DNA of 64,000 nucleotides, from positions 335,501 to 399,500 of the forward strand of contig JBBBDQ010000310.1 of assembly GCA_037127315.1 (NCBI GenBank), written 5' to 3'. Made by a program: the position numbers and the translations under genes. Below the pieces are notes generated by a model. That model was given only the letters and a program-made list of their open reading frames with translations. It searched no databases and was not told the DNA's origin. Shown in pieces: positions 8,117-21,064 of the stretch (positions within the stretch are counted from its first letter, which is position 1; every line of letters starts with the position of its first letter). This DNA comes from Ascarosepion bandense. Its lineage: Eukaryota; Mollusca; Cephalopoda; Sepiida; Sepiidae.

Positions 8117-8790
8117 TCTATATACTATAATGTATATATGTATGTACGTATGTCCTTTATGGGTATCAGATCTACTGGATTAATCTTGATCAAACTTTCA
8201 AGCGAGGATAGGTTTGGGTTTAGATTAAGTTCTAGCACCAAAAATACCAAAACTGATTCAATTAATTTTGGGCTTTTGAACTTGATCCCTGTAAACTGTC
8301 ACTCTTATAAATCTATTGACCAGTCAATTATCAAACAGTATTTCTAAATTCTTTTGAGTTATCTGGATTACCACTACATAGTCTAGATCTAAAAATTGGC
8401 TCTCCAATGAGGCTACTTTGAAAACTTGATTCTCCAAAACTCTGCAAAGGCACAAAACTTATAGTGAAAAAAAATGATGCCTCATGTTACTGAAACATCT
8501 TTTTCTGGATGTGGGAGTGGAGAAAATGTCTATATACCAAGAATTCTATTGATCCCTATAGATGTTCCTTTCAATTTTAAGAGAATGTAAATTACTGACA
8601 AATCACAAGGTCATACATTATCAGTGGCTGAATTACACTTAGAAAATCCCTGTTTTTCACTTGTCAACTATATGTTGGATGCTCCAGAATTGGAAGCAAA
8701 AGAAATCTTCGCATTTATGTATTCACACAAAAAACTAAGAATCTTGTATACAGAGAAATCCTTTTTTTTAACATAATACTTAAAAATATG
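8117..8790 (+). mobile_element. Helitron relic with PIF1-like helicase end
   Basis: A possible Helitron 5' terminus, TCTATATACTATAATG, begins at 8117 after an A and resembles TCTATATATATAAAAGG at 23610. It is followed by GTATGTCCTTTATGGG, a 5' block comparable to GTCCTTTATACAAATCC at 23.67 kb, and then by helicase coding remnants. No 3' hairpin with CTRR end was found after the helicase, so the right boundary is arbitrary. The middle of the element (the Rep endonuclease and most of the helicase) is missing. Confidence 0.65.
8338..8760 (+). pseudogene. Helitron PIF1-like helicase, C-terminal fragment
   Basis: Broken frames give FELSGLPLHSLDLKIGSP, KLDSPKLCKGTKLIVKK, then GCGSGEN-type and IPLIPIDVPFNFKRM-type blocks in shifted frames, ITDKSQGHTLSVAELHLENP (helicase motif V-like KSQGQT region), and finally HKKLRILYTEK. 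This order is characteristic of the C-terminal end of Helitron Rep/Helicase proteins. The segment normally found between FNFKRM and KSQG is deleted, and several frameshifts and stops are present. The Helitron helicase unwinds DNA during rolling-circle-like transposition; this copy is dead. Confidence 0.8.
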
Positions 8791-8799
8791 CTTTGTTAT

Positions 8800-11700
8800 T
8801 TTCATTTCTATATTATCTTAGATGTTTATTAATTTTTATAAGATAATTATATTCCTAGAATATATTAGTTTTAGAAACTAAGTTAGAAATCATTTCAATA
8901 AATTTGCCCAGGGCAACACCGAGTACTTCTGTTAGTTCTCTGTATATCCGAGTAAAGCTGTTATTTACTAAACAGAGATTAATTTTAGCACGCATTGAGA
9001 ATTCACACTTAGTCTAGTTCGCTAATCTATGTCGAGGTACCTATCTCTGAATAAAATTTGAAATGAAATTGTAAATTGTTTTAATTTCTCAGTTGACCTT
9101 ATAGAATGTAAATATTTTAAATTAGCGGTTCCTAATTGCCTGTGTATGTGCACGCGCGCTTTTTGCCTAACAATATGATTTGATGCATGATATAACTTTG
9201 GATCGATATTAAAATCATTATCAATATGAAATAGAGAAAACAAAATTTATGTCCAATGAAATAATGAATGAAAAACTATCGAGAATTTGTTATTAACCTA
9301 ACTTTAATTTAAGTCACTAGAGTGTTAATAGTAAAATTCAGTTTTTAGTATGATTAGTATAATTTGCATGATCAATAAAAATCAATAATTAGGTAACCCA
9401 TTTGTAAATTCGAACAGCACATAAAAATTTAGTCTGAGAAATAATTCTTATTGAGTTTATAAATTTTTCCCAACGAGAAAATGTGCAGAAAATGCTTTGG
9501 AATAGAAACAAAAACAGGAAGTTCCAGTTCGAGTGTTTTTATAAATGTTTTTATTATGCAAAATCAGAAAGAAGTATAAAGGAGGAATATGAAGATGGAA
9601 GTTTTCCTAGGTTGTTTTCAACTTAATCTCTTGAATCTAAAATACTTTCGAATCAATATATTCTGAAAACTCTGAACTTCGAGAAGTGTATGAATTTTTT
9701 TTACGTTAGAGCAGCACGTAATGACCAGTAACATAATTATTGCAATATACGCCCAATACAAATTTTGTTTCTGGTTGAGATTTTATATGCATAGCAAAGT
9801 GTGTGATATCTTTCGCTTTATTGTCCAGGTCTCTTTTTTCTCATCATAGATAAACAATCGATTTAAAAACTTTTTCTTATGTGAATGAAGTTACAAATTT
9901 AGTCCGATTCATTGCATTTTTTTCTCGGATACTAAATTCCCTCATATCCAATGCGGTTTAGATGTACATGTAGTATTTGACTTTTTGTTCTCAATGTAAC
10001 TGATGCATTTGAAGCGGATTAGACTTCATTCAGGATCAATGACTACTGCACGTCCATTATGAAATGCACATTCAAATGACATATTTCCAGTTGAAGATCT
10101 TTTGGACTAATTGTTAGCAATACGGTTACTAACTTTAAAAATGTTATGTTTATTTTACGGTCTGCTTCTGCTACTTTTGTCTCGAGAAGAAATTAGTGTA
10201 GAAGATAAACTCTCGCAATAAACACCTCGGCTGCCATGTAGATTTCATTCGTTACTGCTATAGATATACACTCCTAAAAGTTATGTCTTGCGTAGAATAC
10301 ATGTTGCTAAAATGTATATGAATTTTTGGAAGGGATTCGATTTTTAAAGCTAAAAATAACGTACAAACTCTACCAAAATGTATTATTAGCGTTTCACAGG
10401 TGTAAAATATTTAAAAATGACAACAGAAAAAAAAAGAACTATGTCCCTAAATTATGTTTACGTCTTAAAAAAAAATAAAGTGATCGAATGTAAGAGATAT
10501 CTGAAATACTTCACTCCTTTGAGAAAGATAAACATTTTTGTTTGTACAGAAAAGTTTCTCCCGTCATGAAAAGCTTTCGTGCAGTAAAAGACCTATTCCA
10601 ATACGGCGTAACATGTTGCAGTTGTATCTGTTTATAAAAAATAAGATATTAAGCATTAATGGCTGTTGCTAGTTCAAGAGTATGGTTTTGTGTCGGCCCA
10701 GGAAACCCAACCTCAGTTCCTCTGATATTGCAAACTTTGTATCAAAAGTTCTTTTATTTTCAGATAGACCTTAATAGTTGCCTTAATCTTTTATCTGGCA
10801 TAGTTTACATGAATATTTCCAGATGCTTTGGAGATCTGTATAAAACCTAGATTAATTTAGGTGGCACACTGTCTTATATTTCAAATATTTGATACTGGCA
10901 ATAGTAGTCGAATAACACCGATGTACTAATTTATATTTTCACGCGTAATTAACAATTTCCGTCGATTGTTCATAAAAGCCCTAAATAATTTTTTATTAAC
11001 AGAAAAATAGTAAGGTCAAATGTTTTTTTCATGCAACGAATTTCTGCGATTATAACTAAGAATAAATAAGAGAAATGATTAATCTTGTAAAGTAATTTGA
11101 AAGAGAAAGGTTTTTAAAAATTTATTTTCATAACTTTTCACTTTTTTATTTATATATATAAAAAAAAGGAAAAACTACTATCAACCAATCCTCACAAATT
11201 TATAATTGAAAGTGGCATTCGTTATATATATATATAACTGCATGCATGTGAATGAACTTTGTCAATGTTGACAGTAGTGGCAAAAGTCCCTTACTGTCTG
11301 ACCCAAATAAATTATTTATGAGAATGTGTTTTTACGTTGTCACTCATCTTTCCCTATTAACAATAGTAATGTTTTATTACTAGTAAGTAATTAAACATTC
11401 CACGATGGGAAACACCACAAGGGCTGCTATGTTTATGCCTGCTTTCTAAAAGTAAAAAATATCTAGATTCCTAAACATTTCTACTTTTCTGAGAATATTG
11501 AAACAGAAATAGGATTACACTAACACGCTAAAGATGTTTCGTAATGGATAGAAGCGCTTTTTCTCTCTTGTATTTATATTTGAAGCTGTTCTTTTATTTT
11601 TGCTACTATCTAAGTAGCATGGCGTATCATTGACGTGATGTTTTGCATAGGATAGTAAAGATACCTTTTATTGACTTAATTTTTATATTTGCTCTTCTGT

Positions 11701-12240
11701 CTTCCATTACATCATTCAAACATGCTAATTACTGTGGATGTAACAATTCCTCCAGATTCCAGCAAGTCACAGTACAGCATTTCTTTTAATTTTTACTAAA
11801 CATAGAAAATATTTTTTCTATTAGATTTTCTTTAAGATGAAATTTTGAGAGCTGTTCGGAATGAAAGTCCAATTTTATTAGTTTGAAATTTTTGCAATGT
11901 TTCAATTTTTCAACAAAAGTGACGTTCTTTTCCGGTGAATGGTTACTTGGTCTTTTAAATAATATACAGCAATTTAATGATTGCACAAAAACTAAAGCAC
12001 CAAGAAGTTTTAAAGACACTTCGAAGATTTCACTAATATTATGCACAAGATGATACAAGGAACTTTTGTATCATCCTCATCGTTTGCTTGTGAAAGTTTA
12101 AAGCTTTCCTTTGGTCTCTACAACTTGTTATTCAGTTTGTTTAATTAAGGAAAAATTTCCAAGATTTTCAGTTTTGACAGCCATTTTGTATTTTGAAAAC
12201 GTTTTAAAGATTATTCCGTTGAAGTTACTTTATATATATT
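8800..12240. other. Long AT-rich stretch, nothing recognised
   Basis: Read on both strands without finding a coding similarity, tRNA-like boxes or a repeat relation to the rest of the window. Short TA runs lie at 11150-11160 and 11223-11237. Open frames here are short and lack recognisable motifs. Confidence 0.45.
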
Positions 12241-12460
12241 TAAATTTGTTTGAGTATGGAGCACAAAGTGAGCATCAAACACACCACTAATTGTTAATCA
12301 CACTAGCTCACTAATCAATACTTTATGCCAATGCACCTTAAGCTAGACATTTTTTAGCTCAAGGTATAGAGAAGCCAGTGAGGATCAAACTCAATACTCA
12401 GTAGTAATGATTAATCAGGCGATTTTGCTAAACATTAGCCCACGTTGAAGCAGCCAAAGA
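12240..12460 (-). repeat. Dimeric tRNA-derived SINE, decayed
   Basis: Two box-B-like signals on the minus strand (reverse complements of AGCATCAAAC at 12271-12280 and AGGATCAAAC at 12381-12390) lie about 110 bp apart. Each is followed by an AGT/TAATnATTAA block and a CTCACTAA- or CTAAACATTAGC-type box A region. The same two-module layout and phrases such as CTCAGTAGTAATG recur at 43975-44230. The copy is diverged. Confidence 0.5.
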
Positions 12461-12469
12461 AGGTTGATT

Positions 12470-14870
12470 GTTCGAAAACGATCTGGTATTTTTATATCAC
12501 ACTATGTTTATTTGCTTTCTTTTAATCTCACGCAACTTAAGAAGGTGCTTCCATTTGAAATTGATTTATTCACAAATGAAATCGAGAACTTGTTTTAAAT
12601 CCTCCCCAGAAGATATTACTCTTAAAATTAAGACTTCCCCGGGAGAGAAAACATTTGGATTATTTTAGCATTAATATTTCTTTGGCAAGTGTAATAAACT
12701 CTTTTTCTTAAAAGTAACATTCCAACACACTGGCGTTATGAAAAACTATTACATCTTAAATAAGTGGATGAAAATTTTGAAAAGATCGTCTTTCCTGATC
12801 GTTTCGGGCATGTTTTTCCAACATCAAAACTCTTCCCATTATTTTACTTTCAAAATGGCAAAAAAATTCTTTTCAATCTTCAGCTTGTAGAGATAAAGAA
12901 ATATTTCTAGCATTTATGACAATATTACATATATTTTAATATCGTCTAACTTCAGTATGTAGGCGATCATAACTCTCCGTAGTTAACTGTTCTTTTATCT
13001 GTGAATTGTGAAAGGTAGTGGAGTAGTTTTCCGTTCTGTTCTCGATAGTCTGACATTAATGCTTTTCTTTACTTAGACTGGTTACCATCCAAGGCTAGAA
13101 AATTTTCTAACCTACTGTTTAAGTTCTAACTGGGTCCGTGAAAAGACGAAATTTAGCCTTTTTCACGTGCTTGTCTCGATTATGAACATTTTATATTGTC
13201 AGAACATCACTCCAGCGTGACTAAAAAGCGTATATTCAAAATATTTTATATGCAAACATTTTAAAAAGTTTTACGCAACCGTGTAGCTTCATATTTATCA
13301 AGTAATGTATCATTGAAATATTTTTGATTTTAAAGGAAATTTATGGAAGATTTAAGATATATTTGAGAATGACAAACTGGTTTAGCACGAAAATATGGAT
13401 TCAACTTGAATAATGTTAAAAACAATACATTTTAAGTTGGTCAAAGAAATATGAACTATAGGATGTAGATGCTTACAATATGATGGTATTCACTAAAAAG
13501 ACAAAAGATGAAACGGCATAAGCAATAATTTGTCAGGAAAGTGAAAGTATCCATGTTATACGACGAAAACAGTAATTCTCAAAGAATGAAATTCTTATCT
13601 ACAAATTTTACATTTTATAAGAAACTGGAATACGGAAGCATCACTTTCTTTTCTTTAGTTGAAAACTTTTTCATTAAGATGTTTAACTTAAAAAAGAATA
13701 TTCTCCAATGAACTTAATTAGCTTCATTTGTTTTGACATCACCAAATTTGAAGGAACTCATAATTGTATTGCTGAAGGCATTAAAATTATAGGTTCCTTC
13801 AAATACTAGCCAGAGACGTTACTCCATTTCTCTTCTATTTTTAAGTCTTGTTTGACTATTTACACGAATAGCCAGATATGTACAATGTAGTTTTACGTTC
13901 ATCAGTAAATATTGGTGAGAAATCAGTTTTCATGTACTTCTTCAATTAACTTACACTTTTCTCTTCATGGTATTTACTTAATTTGGTTTTTAGTCAATAA
14001 TTTTAATATTTAGCAACTTTTCGCTAACCAGTTTTAAAACAAATTCTTGTTAGTGAGTTCACATTTCTTATTTATTGCCCCTTTAATTTTTCCCAAATTG
14101 CTTCAAGTGACATTCTTAACGCCATTTTTATTGTTATTATTTTGTAAAGGTTTTCAATTTCTCTTTTGATTGTTTCCTATTTAACCTTTCGCAATTTTCA
14201 ACGTGGTGTTCCCACCACTCAATAACTTTAAAATATCTTGTTTTTCTTTTAAGATTATATCTCTTATGACCTACGGTAAACTTCGAAATAAAAATCAATG
14301 ACTATACTGTCATATATATTTATTTACAATATTAAGTTTCATAATACAATCACAATTCATGAAATAAGTTATTGCAAATATTTATAATAATAATAAGATA
14401 TATTATAAGCTGATGTTCACATCGTATCTTTGTCGTAAAAATATGTCTTTAAGGTTTTTCTAATATTGATTGGTCAATACCGATTTTTGTTGTGAAAAAT
14501 AATGATTTGCATAATAAAATCAGACATTATTTGGTCGATGCTCATAAAAAAGGAAAAACAAGATTAAGCGTGCCTGTGTGTGAGTGAAATGCAATGAGAC
14601 TACCTTATATCTGCTGCTTTTAGAGTTTTATAACAATGTGTACCGGTCGTATTCACTAACTCGTTTGGATTAAGAGAAATACTCATTGTTCTCAGTGTTC
14701 TATCTGATTCCTATAATGCTATTTTCTGGATGGTTTAAAGTTTTTCTTGAATTTACAATTTTCAAATTATTTTAAAGGTTTTTTCAAGTGCGTCGTTAAT
14801 AATGAGGACAGTGTTTGGATTTATAAACAGTAAATTTTACCGTTTTCTGGTGATGTTGATTTTTATTTCT
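12470..14870. other. AT-rich stretch, nothing recognised
   Basis: No coding similarity or repeat relation was recognised in this stretch. Confidence 0.45.
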
Positions 14871-14874
14871 GGAA

Positions 14875-15262
14875 ATCTTTTTCTTCTTTCAACTTTTTTT
14901 TTTTTTTTTACTTTCATAGCATTCAACTTCTTTAGTTCATTTTGGTTTCTTTTTCCTTTTTATCCTATTTTTTCATAATTATCTTCATTTATTTATTCTC
15001 TTCGTTATTTTTAATCCCCATTTTGATCTTGTCGATTTTCTTTTCTTTCATTTACTATTTATTCTTTGATATGTTCCTTTCATGTTAATCTTTTTGTCTT
15101 TCCATTCAAACATTTTGTTTTTATTTTTGCTGGAAAACTCTCTCATTTCACGCTTATTTTCAGGCCTACCGTTTCTTTATGAACGCAATTTTTAAGCTAT
15201 TAAACAAAAATCATGTATCAACAGGATTGAGTTTTAAGCAAAAGACATGAAAACATTAACAG

Positions 15263-15293
<31 letters not shown>

Positions 15294-15783
15294 CTTGTCA
15301 GTGATAATAGTAATTAAAGTGATATGATTATTTTTTTATTGACATCAATATATCGATAAATGAAGGGAGATTAATTAAAAAAATTCTTAAGCAGTAGTTA
15401 CTCGGAAGCACATTGTCGATTCAGGTTTCGTTATGTCTTGGCATCAATTGCGATAGAGAATATTTTCATTCATTCTTTCGTTGCATTTTCTTCATTTATA
15501 TTTCTTTCCTTTTGTATTCCTGTCTTCTTTTCTTTTTCCCTTTGGCAGAGTATTCCATTTCTTTTCTATTTAGGATTTTATGTTATTTCTTTCTTTTATT
15601 TAATATTTTTCTCTTTGTTTTTATTGCTCTTAATTTTTCACATTCTGTTCTTCTTTCCTTCTTTATCCTTTTCGAATCTTTCTCAACACTTCGTTTTAAT
15701 CATTCATTAATTTCGACATTAATTCTTTCTGGCATAGTTTTTCTTTTTTCAAAATTATTTGTCTTTTTCTCCGCATTTATTCT

Positions 15784-15832
<49 letters not shown>

Positions 15833-16170
15833 CTTTGTTGGAATTTGTTTTAATCACACTTTATTCTATTTTCTTTCTTGCGCTTTTTTTTCCGCACTTT
15901 TTTTTCTCTTGATCACATACGGTAAATTCCTTAGCAAGCTTTCGCCGCTTTCTCTTTGCTTCTTCTTTCTTTTCTTTTCTATTTTTAATTAACCGAATTT
16001 TATCATTGTTCCTTTTGTTCTCCTTCCTCATTAAAAATCAGCGCCAAGAAATCACTTCCGATTCAATTCGCTTTCAAACTTACGCGCCGATTCATACTTC
16101 TGGATGCTTTTTCTTTAAACTCAGTATATTTAGAATTATATATTTTTTACCTTTTCCGTTATTTTTCCAT
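14875..16170 (+). repeat. Pyrimidine-rich tract with (CTT)n and (TC)n
   Basis: The plus strand is strongly T/C-biased for about 1.3 kb (14875-15170 and 15420-16080 most clearly). It includes (CTT)n at 15265-15296 and (TC)n at 15786-15827. A 146-codon open frame at 15413-15853 reads as Phe/Leu/Ser/Ile low-complexity sequence, as expected from T-rich DNA, and is not treated as a gene. Confidence 0.8.
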
Positions 16171-16179
16171 TTTTTGCTT

Positions 16180-19020
16180 TAATTATGTACTCTCACAGGA
16201 ACACAGAATCCGATGACGATTAGTCTAGGTTAATTTATATGAGTAAACTACTGAAAATCGAACTATCATTGCTTTAAGAAAACATGTTGATAACAATTCA
16301 AGTAGTGTAGTTGATAACTGTTGTTCATGTCGCTTTAAAAAAGGTCATCACGTGGTTTTGCTTTAAATGTTCATTTCTCAATTTTTAAATCGTATCAATG
16401 AATTAATAAATTACTTCATAAAATCTTGTTAATCTTATTATGTCTCAACTTCAAATTACGCGTACAATTAACATTGATCTACTTATTTATTCGTTCATGT
16501 TCAAACATTTAAATTTTGAAGCTTGTCACGGACTGACGTGAATATGACTAGCATTTAATGAAGTATGATTTTCTCAACTCCTGGCATATTTCTTGCTTCA
16601 GTAATTGTGGTGACAGGCATAAACATCCTTACTGATTGCCAGATTACTCAATTTTCTCTTTGTTTCTAACTATTTTGATTTTATAAATGACCTTAAGACA
16701 ATTACTACATTTATAATTGCACACTTTATGTATAAATTAACATAATCAACATTAAAGTATATTATTATTACTCTTATTTAATTTTTTTACATTGAATATT
16801 TTCACTGTCATTATTCCACGATCCATGATCGCCCGATGTGCTTTTTTTTTTGTCGTCTCCATCCAATCATTTCCCTACGACTATTTGATAACTCGTCTGT
16901 CGCGCTTAACATTTCTCCACGATATCGACAGACCGTACATAAAAGAAATGATGACCAAAATGTTTTAACCTATCGAAAAACTTTAATTACAATAATTTCG
17001 CTAATACATTTTGATGACGACAAATGCAAATCTCTCAACCGATGAAACGTTTACATAACTCTGTGGAGCAAAGAAGATGCCAAAGTTCCCATCGCAATGT
17101 CGATATTATTACTAGTATTAATTGAAATAATTAAAAATCCATTATTTCATTAAAAATTTTTCATTATCTACCAAAAACCGCTTCATTTGACTTTAAAAAT
17201 AAAATATTTCCTTGTATAAGGTACACTATAAATTCAAGGCAACAATTAATCTGACACTGAAACCATATATAGGTATTCCGACTTTTCTAGATGTCATAAG
17301 ATAAGATGGTGCCAACGGAAAATTCATCGCTATACCGCTACACATATAAATCAGCAGATGTCGGTTATCTGATTTGGCTGGTGTGTGACTGAAAGCTTGC
17401 ATCATCCGCAAGTATCTGGATTGTATATTCTTTAAGCATAGTTTTTATAAAGTGGGTGATATGAAAAAGTGTCTGGTGTATTTATCGACGGAATATTTAT
17501 TAATATCTTTTCTAAAATTTTTCTTCAAAGATTGTTCTTTTTTATTAGGGTGTTCGTTTGTTTTTTTATCAAAGTCATGGCTCATTTTATTACTGTGTGT
17601 TAAAAGTGAGTTAAGTGGGTTGGCCAACATCGTGTGGCATTTTGTGGCAGGGGCGATATCACAAATGTAATGATAATAATGTTAGTAATATTAATAAAGG
17701 TAGATATGTCGTAAAATAGAAAACACCAATTGAAAGATGCCTCTTCCAATAACTAAGATTTTGAAATATTAATAACGTTACGGAAAGATAAATTAGAACG
17801 CGTGATACACTTTTTTAAGTGTACAAAAGGTAGCATATTACGAATTGAAATGTTAATTTTATCTATAAATAGAAAACACGATCATTTGTAAAGTTGACAA
17901 ACCGTATCAGAAGTATTAATAGAAAAGAATTTAGAACAACGATATATGAAACCTAAGACAGCTGATGGATAAAGAGTAGTGTCATCTTTGAGAGATTTTA
18001 ATTTCAACTCGGGTTGGTGAAGATTTGTTTTTAAACAATGCAAAGGGCAAGATGGATAAATAATAAAAATGCTTGTCATTAGTCTTGCGACGGTCAAGAG
18101 ATGGGTCACAGCCGGATCACATGTGATGCAGGTTTTTTCTCAAAAATGTTATTAGATAGAGTTGGTAGTGAGCTGCCGTGGAGGCACTTGGGTTCGAGAT
18201 TCAGTTGGTAGTAGTCTGCTAGAAGGGGAGTTGGTATTGTGACTATCTTCGAATGCAATCGAACTGAGTTATGCCAGATATTAAAAGAAAACATCCACTG
18301 TGTGTGTTGCTGATACAAAGACCGAAAAAGCAAATTACTTCCGCTAACATCTAAATACAGTTACTGCTACTGCTACTATTAATACTACTGAGAACGGGAA
18401 CGTCGACGGTTAGAGTAGTCGCGCTACGAACCAAGAAGGTTAAACGAAAGCCACTTTTCTCCTTTACAGATATTATTTGAAGTATTTTGTTTTGATTGGT
18501 TATAGTCACATACAAGACATTCAACTTTTCGCAACAAGTATCTTTTTTGTTTGTATTTATATATAAAAAACTTTTGTCTTCATCGAATCGACTACGTTAT
18601 TTTTACTTTTCTGTTAACACTATTATTACCTGACGAACATGAAGTTGGACCAACGGGGAGCTTCGGATTTTTAAGATCTGATAACTGTTCTCCAGGATAA
18701 AAAAAATCACAACCTGGCTGGAGGGTGACATCAAATTGACATTTAGAACCGCAGACTCAGACCTAACCTGTAATGCGGGACCATACAGGACCAACGGCCA
18801 ATTTTGTGGAGTACGTCAGTTCAGTGGGGTCAGGATACGGTGTTACAATTTTATGGCAATGTGTCCCTACTTATTACTCTCTGATTCATTAATATTAGTT
18901 TGTCCAGAATATTTATGCCGATTTTAATCGTTGATGTTCCAACACGTTAGAACATTATAAATGCAATAAAAATGCGCTCTTTTAAAGCAAATTGTGATGA
19001 AAAATAGATTGTTTACAACA
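16180..19020. other. AT-rich stretch, nothing firmly recognised
   Basis: No feature could be supported. A minus-strand open stretch at 17226-17411 contains GIAMNFPLAP, faintly like the Penelope-like GVAMGSPLGP motif, but nothing around it agrees. Minus-strand open stretches at 17882-18109 and 18106-18333 overlap by a few bases and have normal-looking composition but no known motif. Confidence 0.4.
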
Positions 19021-19024
19021 ATGC

Positions 19025-19546
19025 TCAGCAAAAAAAATCCTGGGGTAAGCGACATGAGCGAACTTTAGTCACACCAAAGGCAGGTCTTCATCCTAAGAAA
19101 GTCATGCTGTGCATTTACTGGGACTGAAAGGGAATCCTGTATTATGAGCGAGTAACCAGTCAGTTGATTCTGAAAAGTACTGCTCGCAAATAGACGAATT
19201 AAAGGCAGTAAATTTTGAATTTGCGAAGAGAAAATGTGTTGTTTTCCATCAGGATATCAGACCTCACGATTCTTTGGCATCTCGGTAAAAATTGTTGCAA
19301 CTTGTTTGGGGTATATTACTCCATCCGCCATATTCACCAGACATTGCTTCCTTTCGATTTTCATTTATTTAGGCCCTTGAAAAATATTCTCAATGGTAAG
19401 ATTTTTAATTCTTTGGATATCATAAAGAAAACCACCTTAATGAGCTATTTGCCAAGAAACCACCGAAATTCGGCGAAGCCAGAATCTTTAAGTGCAAGGA
19501 AAATTAGAAAAAGTTTGTGCAACGAAATTTCATATTTAATTGAATA
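19025..19546 (+). pseudogene. Mariner transposase, C-terminal fragment
   Basis: Frame pieces read SWGKRHERTLVTPKAGLHPK and KKVMLCIYWD, the latter with the first catalytic Asp of the mariner D,D,D set in a WWD-like context. NVLFSIRISDLTI follows in place of the usual HQDNARPH block. Then come HIHQTLLPFDFHLFRPLKN, ILNGKIFNSLDIIK, and an ending NEISYLIE with a stop at 19545-19547. The terminal motif and stop are where mariner proteins end. The second catalytic Asp block and SPDxAPSD block are damaged by frame changes near 19240 and 19325, so the protein is dead. Confidence 0.8.
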
Positions 19547-19622
19547 ATTATTTAATGGTATAATTTTGTTTTGTGTTTAATTTTTTCTTAAAAATTGACA
19601 TGAACATTCTGGACAACCTAAC
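19025..19622 (+). mobile_element. Mariner element relic, 3' half
   Basis: Coding remnants of a mariner transposase are followed by GACATGAACATTCTGGACAA (19597-19616). With the next bases, its reverse complement reads TTAGGTTGTCCAGAATG, which resembles a mariner terminal inverted repeat. The 5' half and 5' TIR were not found. Inactivated by stops and frameshifts. Confidence 0.75.
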
Positions 19623-19629
19623 AGTTCAC

Positions 19630-21010
19630 ACAATCATGTATGTTTACAGAACGCGAAATTCTTTTCACAATGGAATATTATCAAAGCTCAATAAAAACAT
19701 GAGCCCAAGACCAAATTTTTAACAACATTCGAGCGGCCTATATTAGCGATGAAAACATTTATTTTTACTCGAATCAACGCAGAGCAAATGCATTCCAATA
19801 TTATACGAAAGCAAAAAAAAAAAAAAAAAAAAGAATCCTGTCGAGAATACATTTTGTGTAGTTTTTTGAAGTTCTTGAAATTTGAGGCTAATGTGGTAAT
19901 TAGTTAAGCAAATATTTTAAAAAAAGTAATGATATTTCATTTTTTCATGAATTATTAAAACCTATGCATTGATTACACCTAAATTCATTTGCCGCTCCTT
20001 TTTTCAACAATAATTCTGGGTTGAAGGTTGGAAATTCATCTTTCAGTCCTTTCAATCAGATGAAGATTGAAGAAAGTAAATATTTGCATAAAATGAAAGA
20101 CTATAAGCAGGATCATTCATTTGGGGCTTTGCAAAATAAATAGCATTCGCTACTTCGAAATTTCAAAGTTTTCACTTCGTTATTATTTTTATTTCATTGT
20201 CGATTATTTGGGTTTTGTTATATATTTTCATTGAGGTTTTTTACATATTTTATTTGATAGTTTTCACTGGAATTCAAGCGGCAGCAAGATTCCTCATTAC
20301 TCAAGAACAATCATCCAAAATGAAGCTGATATTCGTAATGCTGTTGTCGGTATAGTTTCCATTCTCCCTAGGATTTTCATTAGATCAATAATAAAGAACA
20401 TGATTCACAGTCATATTCATTCTCTCGAAAGATCGACATATTTATCCAGTTTTTGACGTCTTTCAGTTTTTATTTTGCAACAGCGATATCTACATCATGA
20501 AAACTTTTTTGTTTCCTTCTTTCTTTGTTCAAAATGGCTACATTTTGTTTATCGTGTTTAGATATTGTTTCACTATCAAAGTCCAAGAAAATTTTGTTTC
20601 TATTTTCTATCATAGATTCAGGTTTGTTTCTATATCATTGGTCTGTTTGCTCAAATCGTAGAGGCTTTTTCAATTTGCCACTCATGTGTATTTTGAACTC
20701 TATTTTGTACTCATTGCATTAATTTATTTAATGATTGACGGTTATTATTTTTTTGCTGTATTATTTCTATGTTGGTTTTCTTATGGTTTTTTTATTATAC
20801 AGCTGTATTGAGCTGTCATTGATTGGCATTGAGTTTTTCCCTGCGACTGCTCTCTTCGCAGGCTTACACATGTCAACTCATATGTAATTCCCTTTGTTTT
20901 TGTTATGATACGTCCGTGTAGTTATTTTGATTCCTATTTTTAAATTATGCATCTGTAGTTTTTGATCCTAAATTTCTCGTATTCTCATTTCAGTTTTAGT
21001 CAAGCCAAAG
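19630..21010. other. AT-rich stretch, nothing recognised
   Basis: Contains a poly(A) run at about 19807-19831, possibly a decayed retroposon tail. No coding or repeat similarity was recognised. Confidence 0.45.
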
Positions 21011-21012
21011 CT

Positions 21013-21014
<2 letters not shown>

Positions 21015-21061
<47 letters not shown>
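21015..21061 (+). repeat. (TAA)n microsatellite
   Basis: About 15 TAA units at the left edge of the LINE fragment. Confidence 0.95.

Positions 21062-21064
<3 letters not shown>

Noticed and set aside
15413..15853. 146-codon plus-strand open frame
   Set aside because: Translation is Phe/Leu/Ser/Ile low complexity produced by a T/C-rich tract ending in (TC)n. There is no motif.
17226..17411. Possible Penelope-like RT fragment (GIAMNFPLAP)
   Set aside because: Only one short motif agrees and neighbouring motifs are absent. Too weak to annotate.
17882..18333. Two neighbouring minus-strand frames of 75 codons
   Set aside because: Slightly protein-like, but no domain or repeat relation was recognised.
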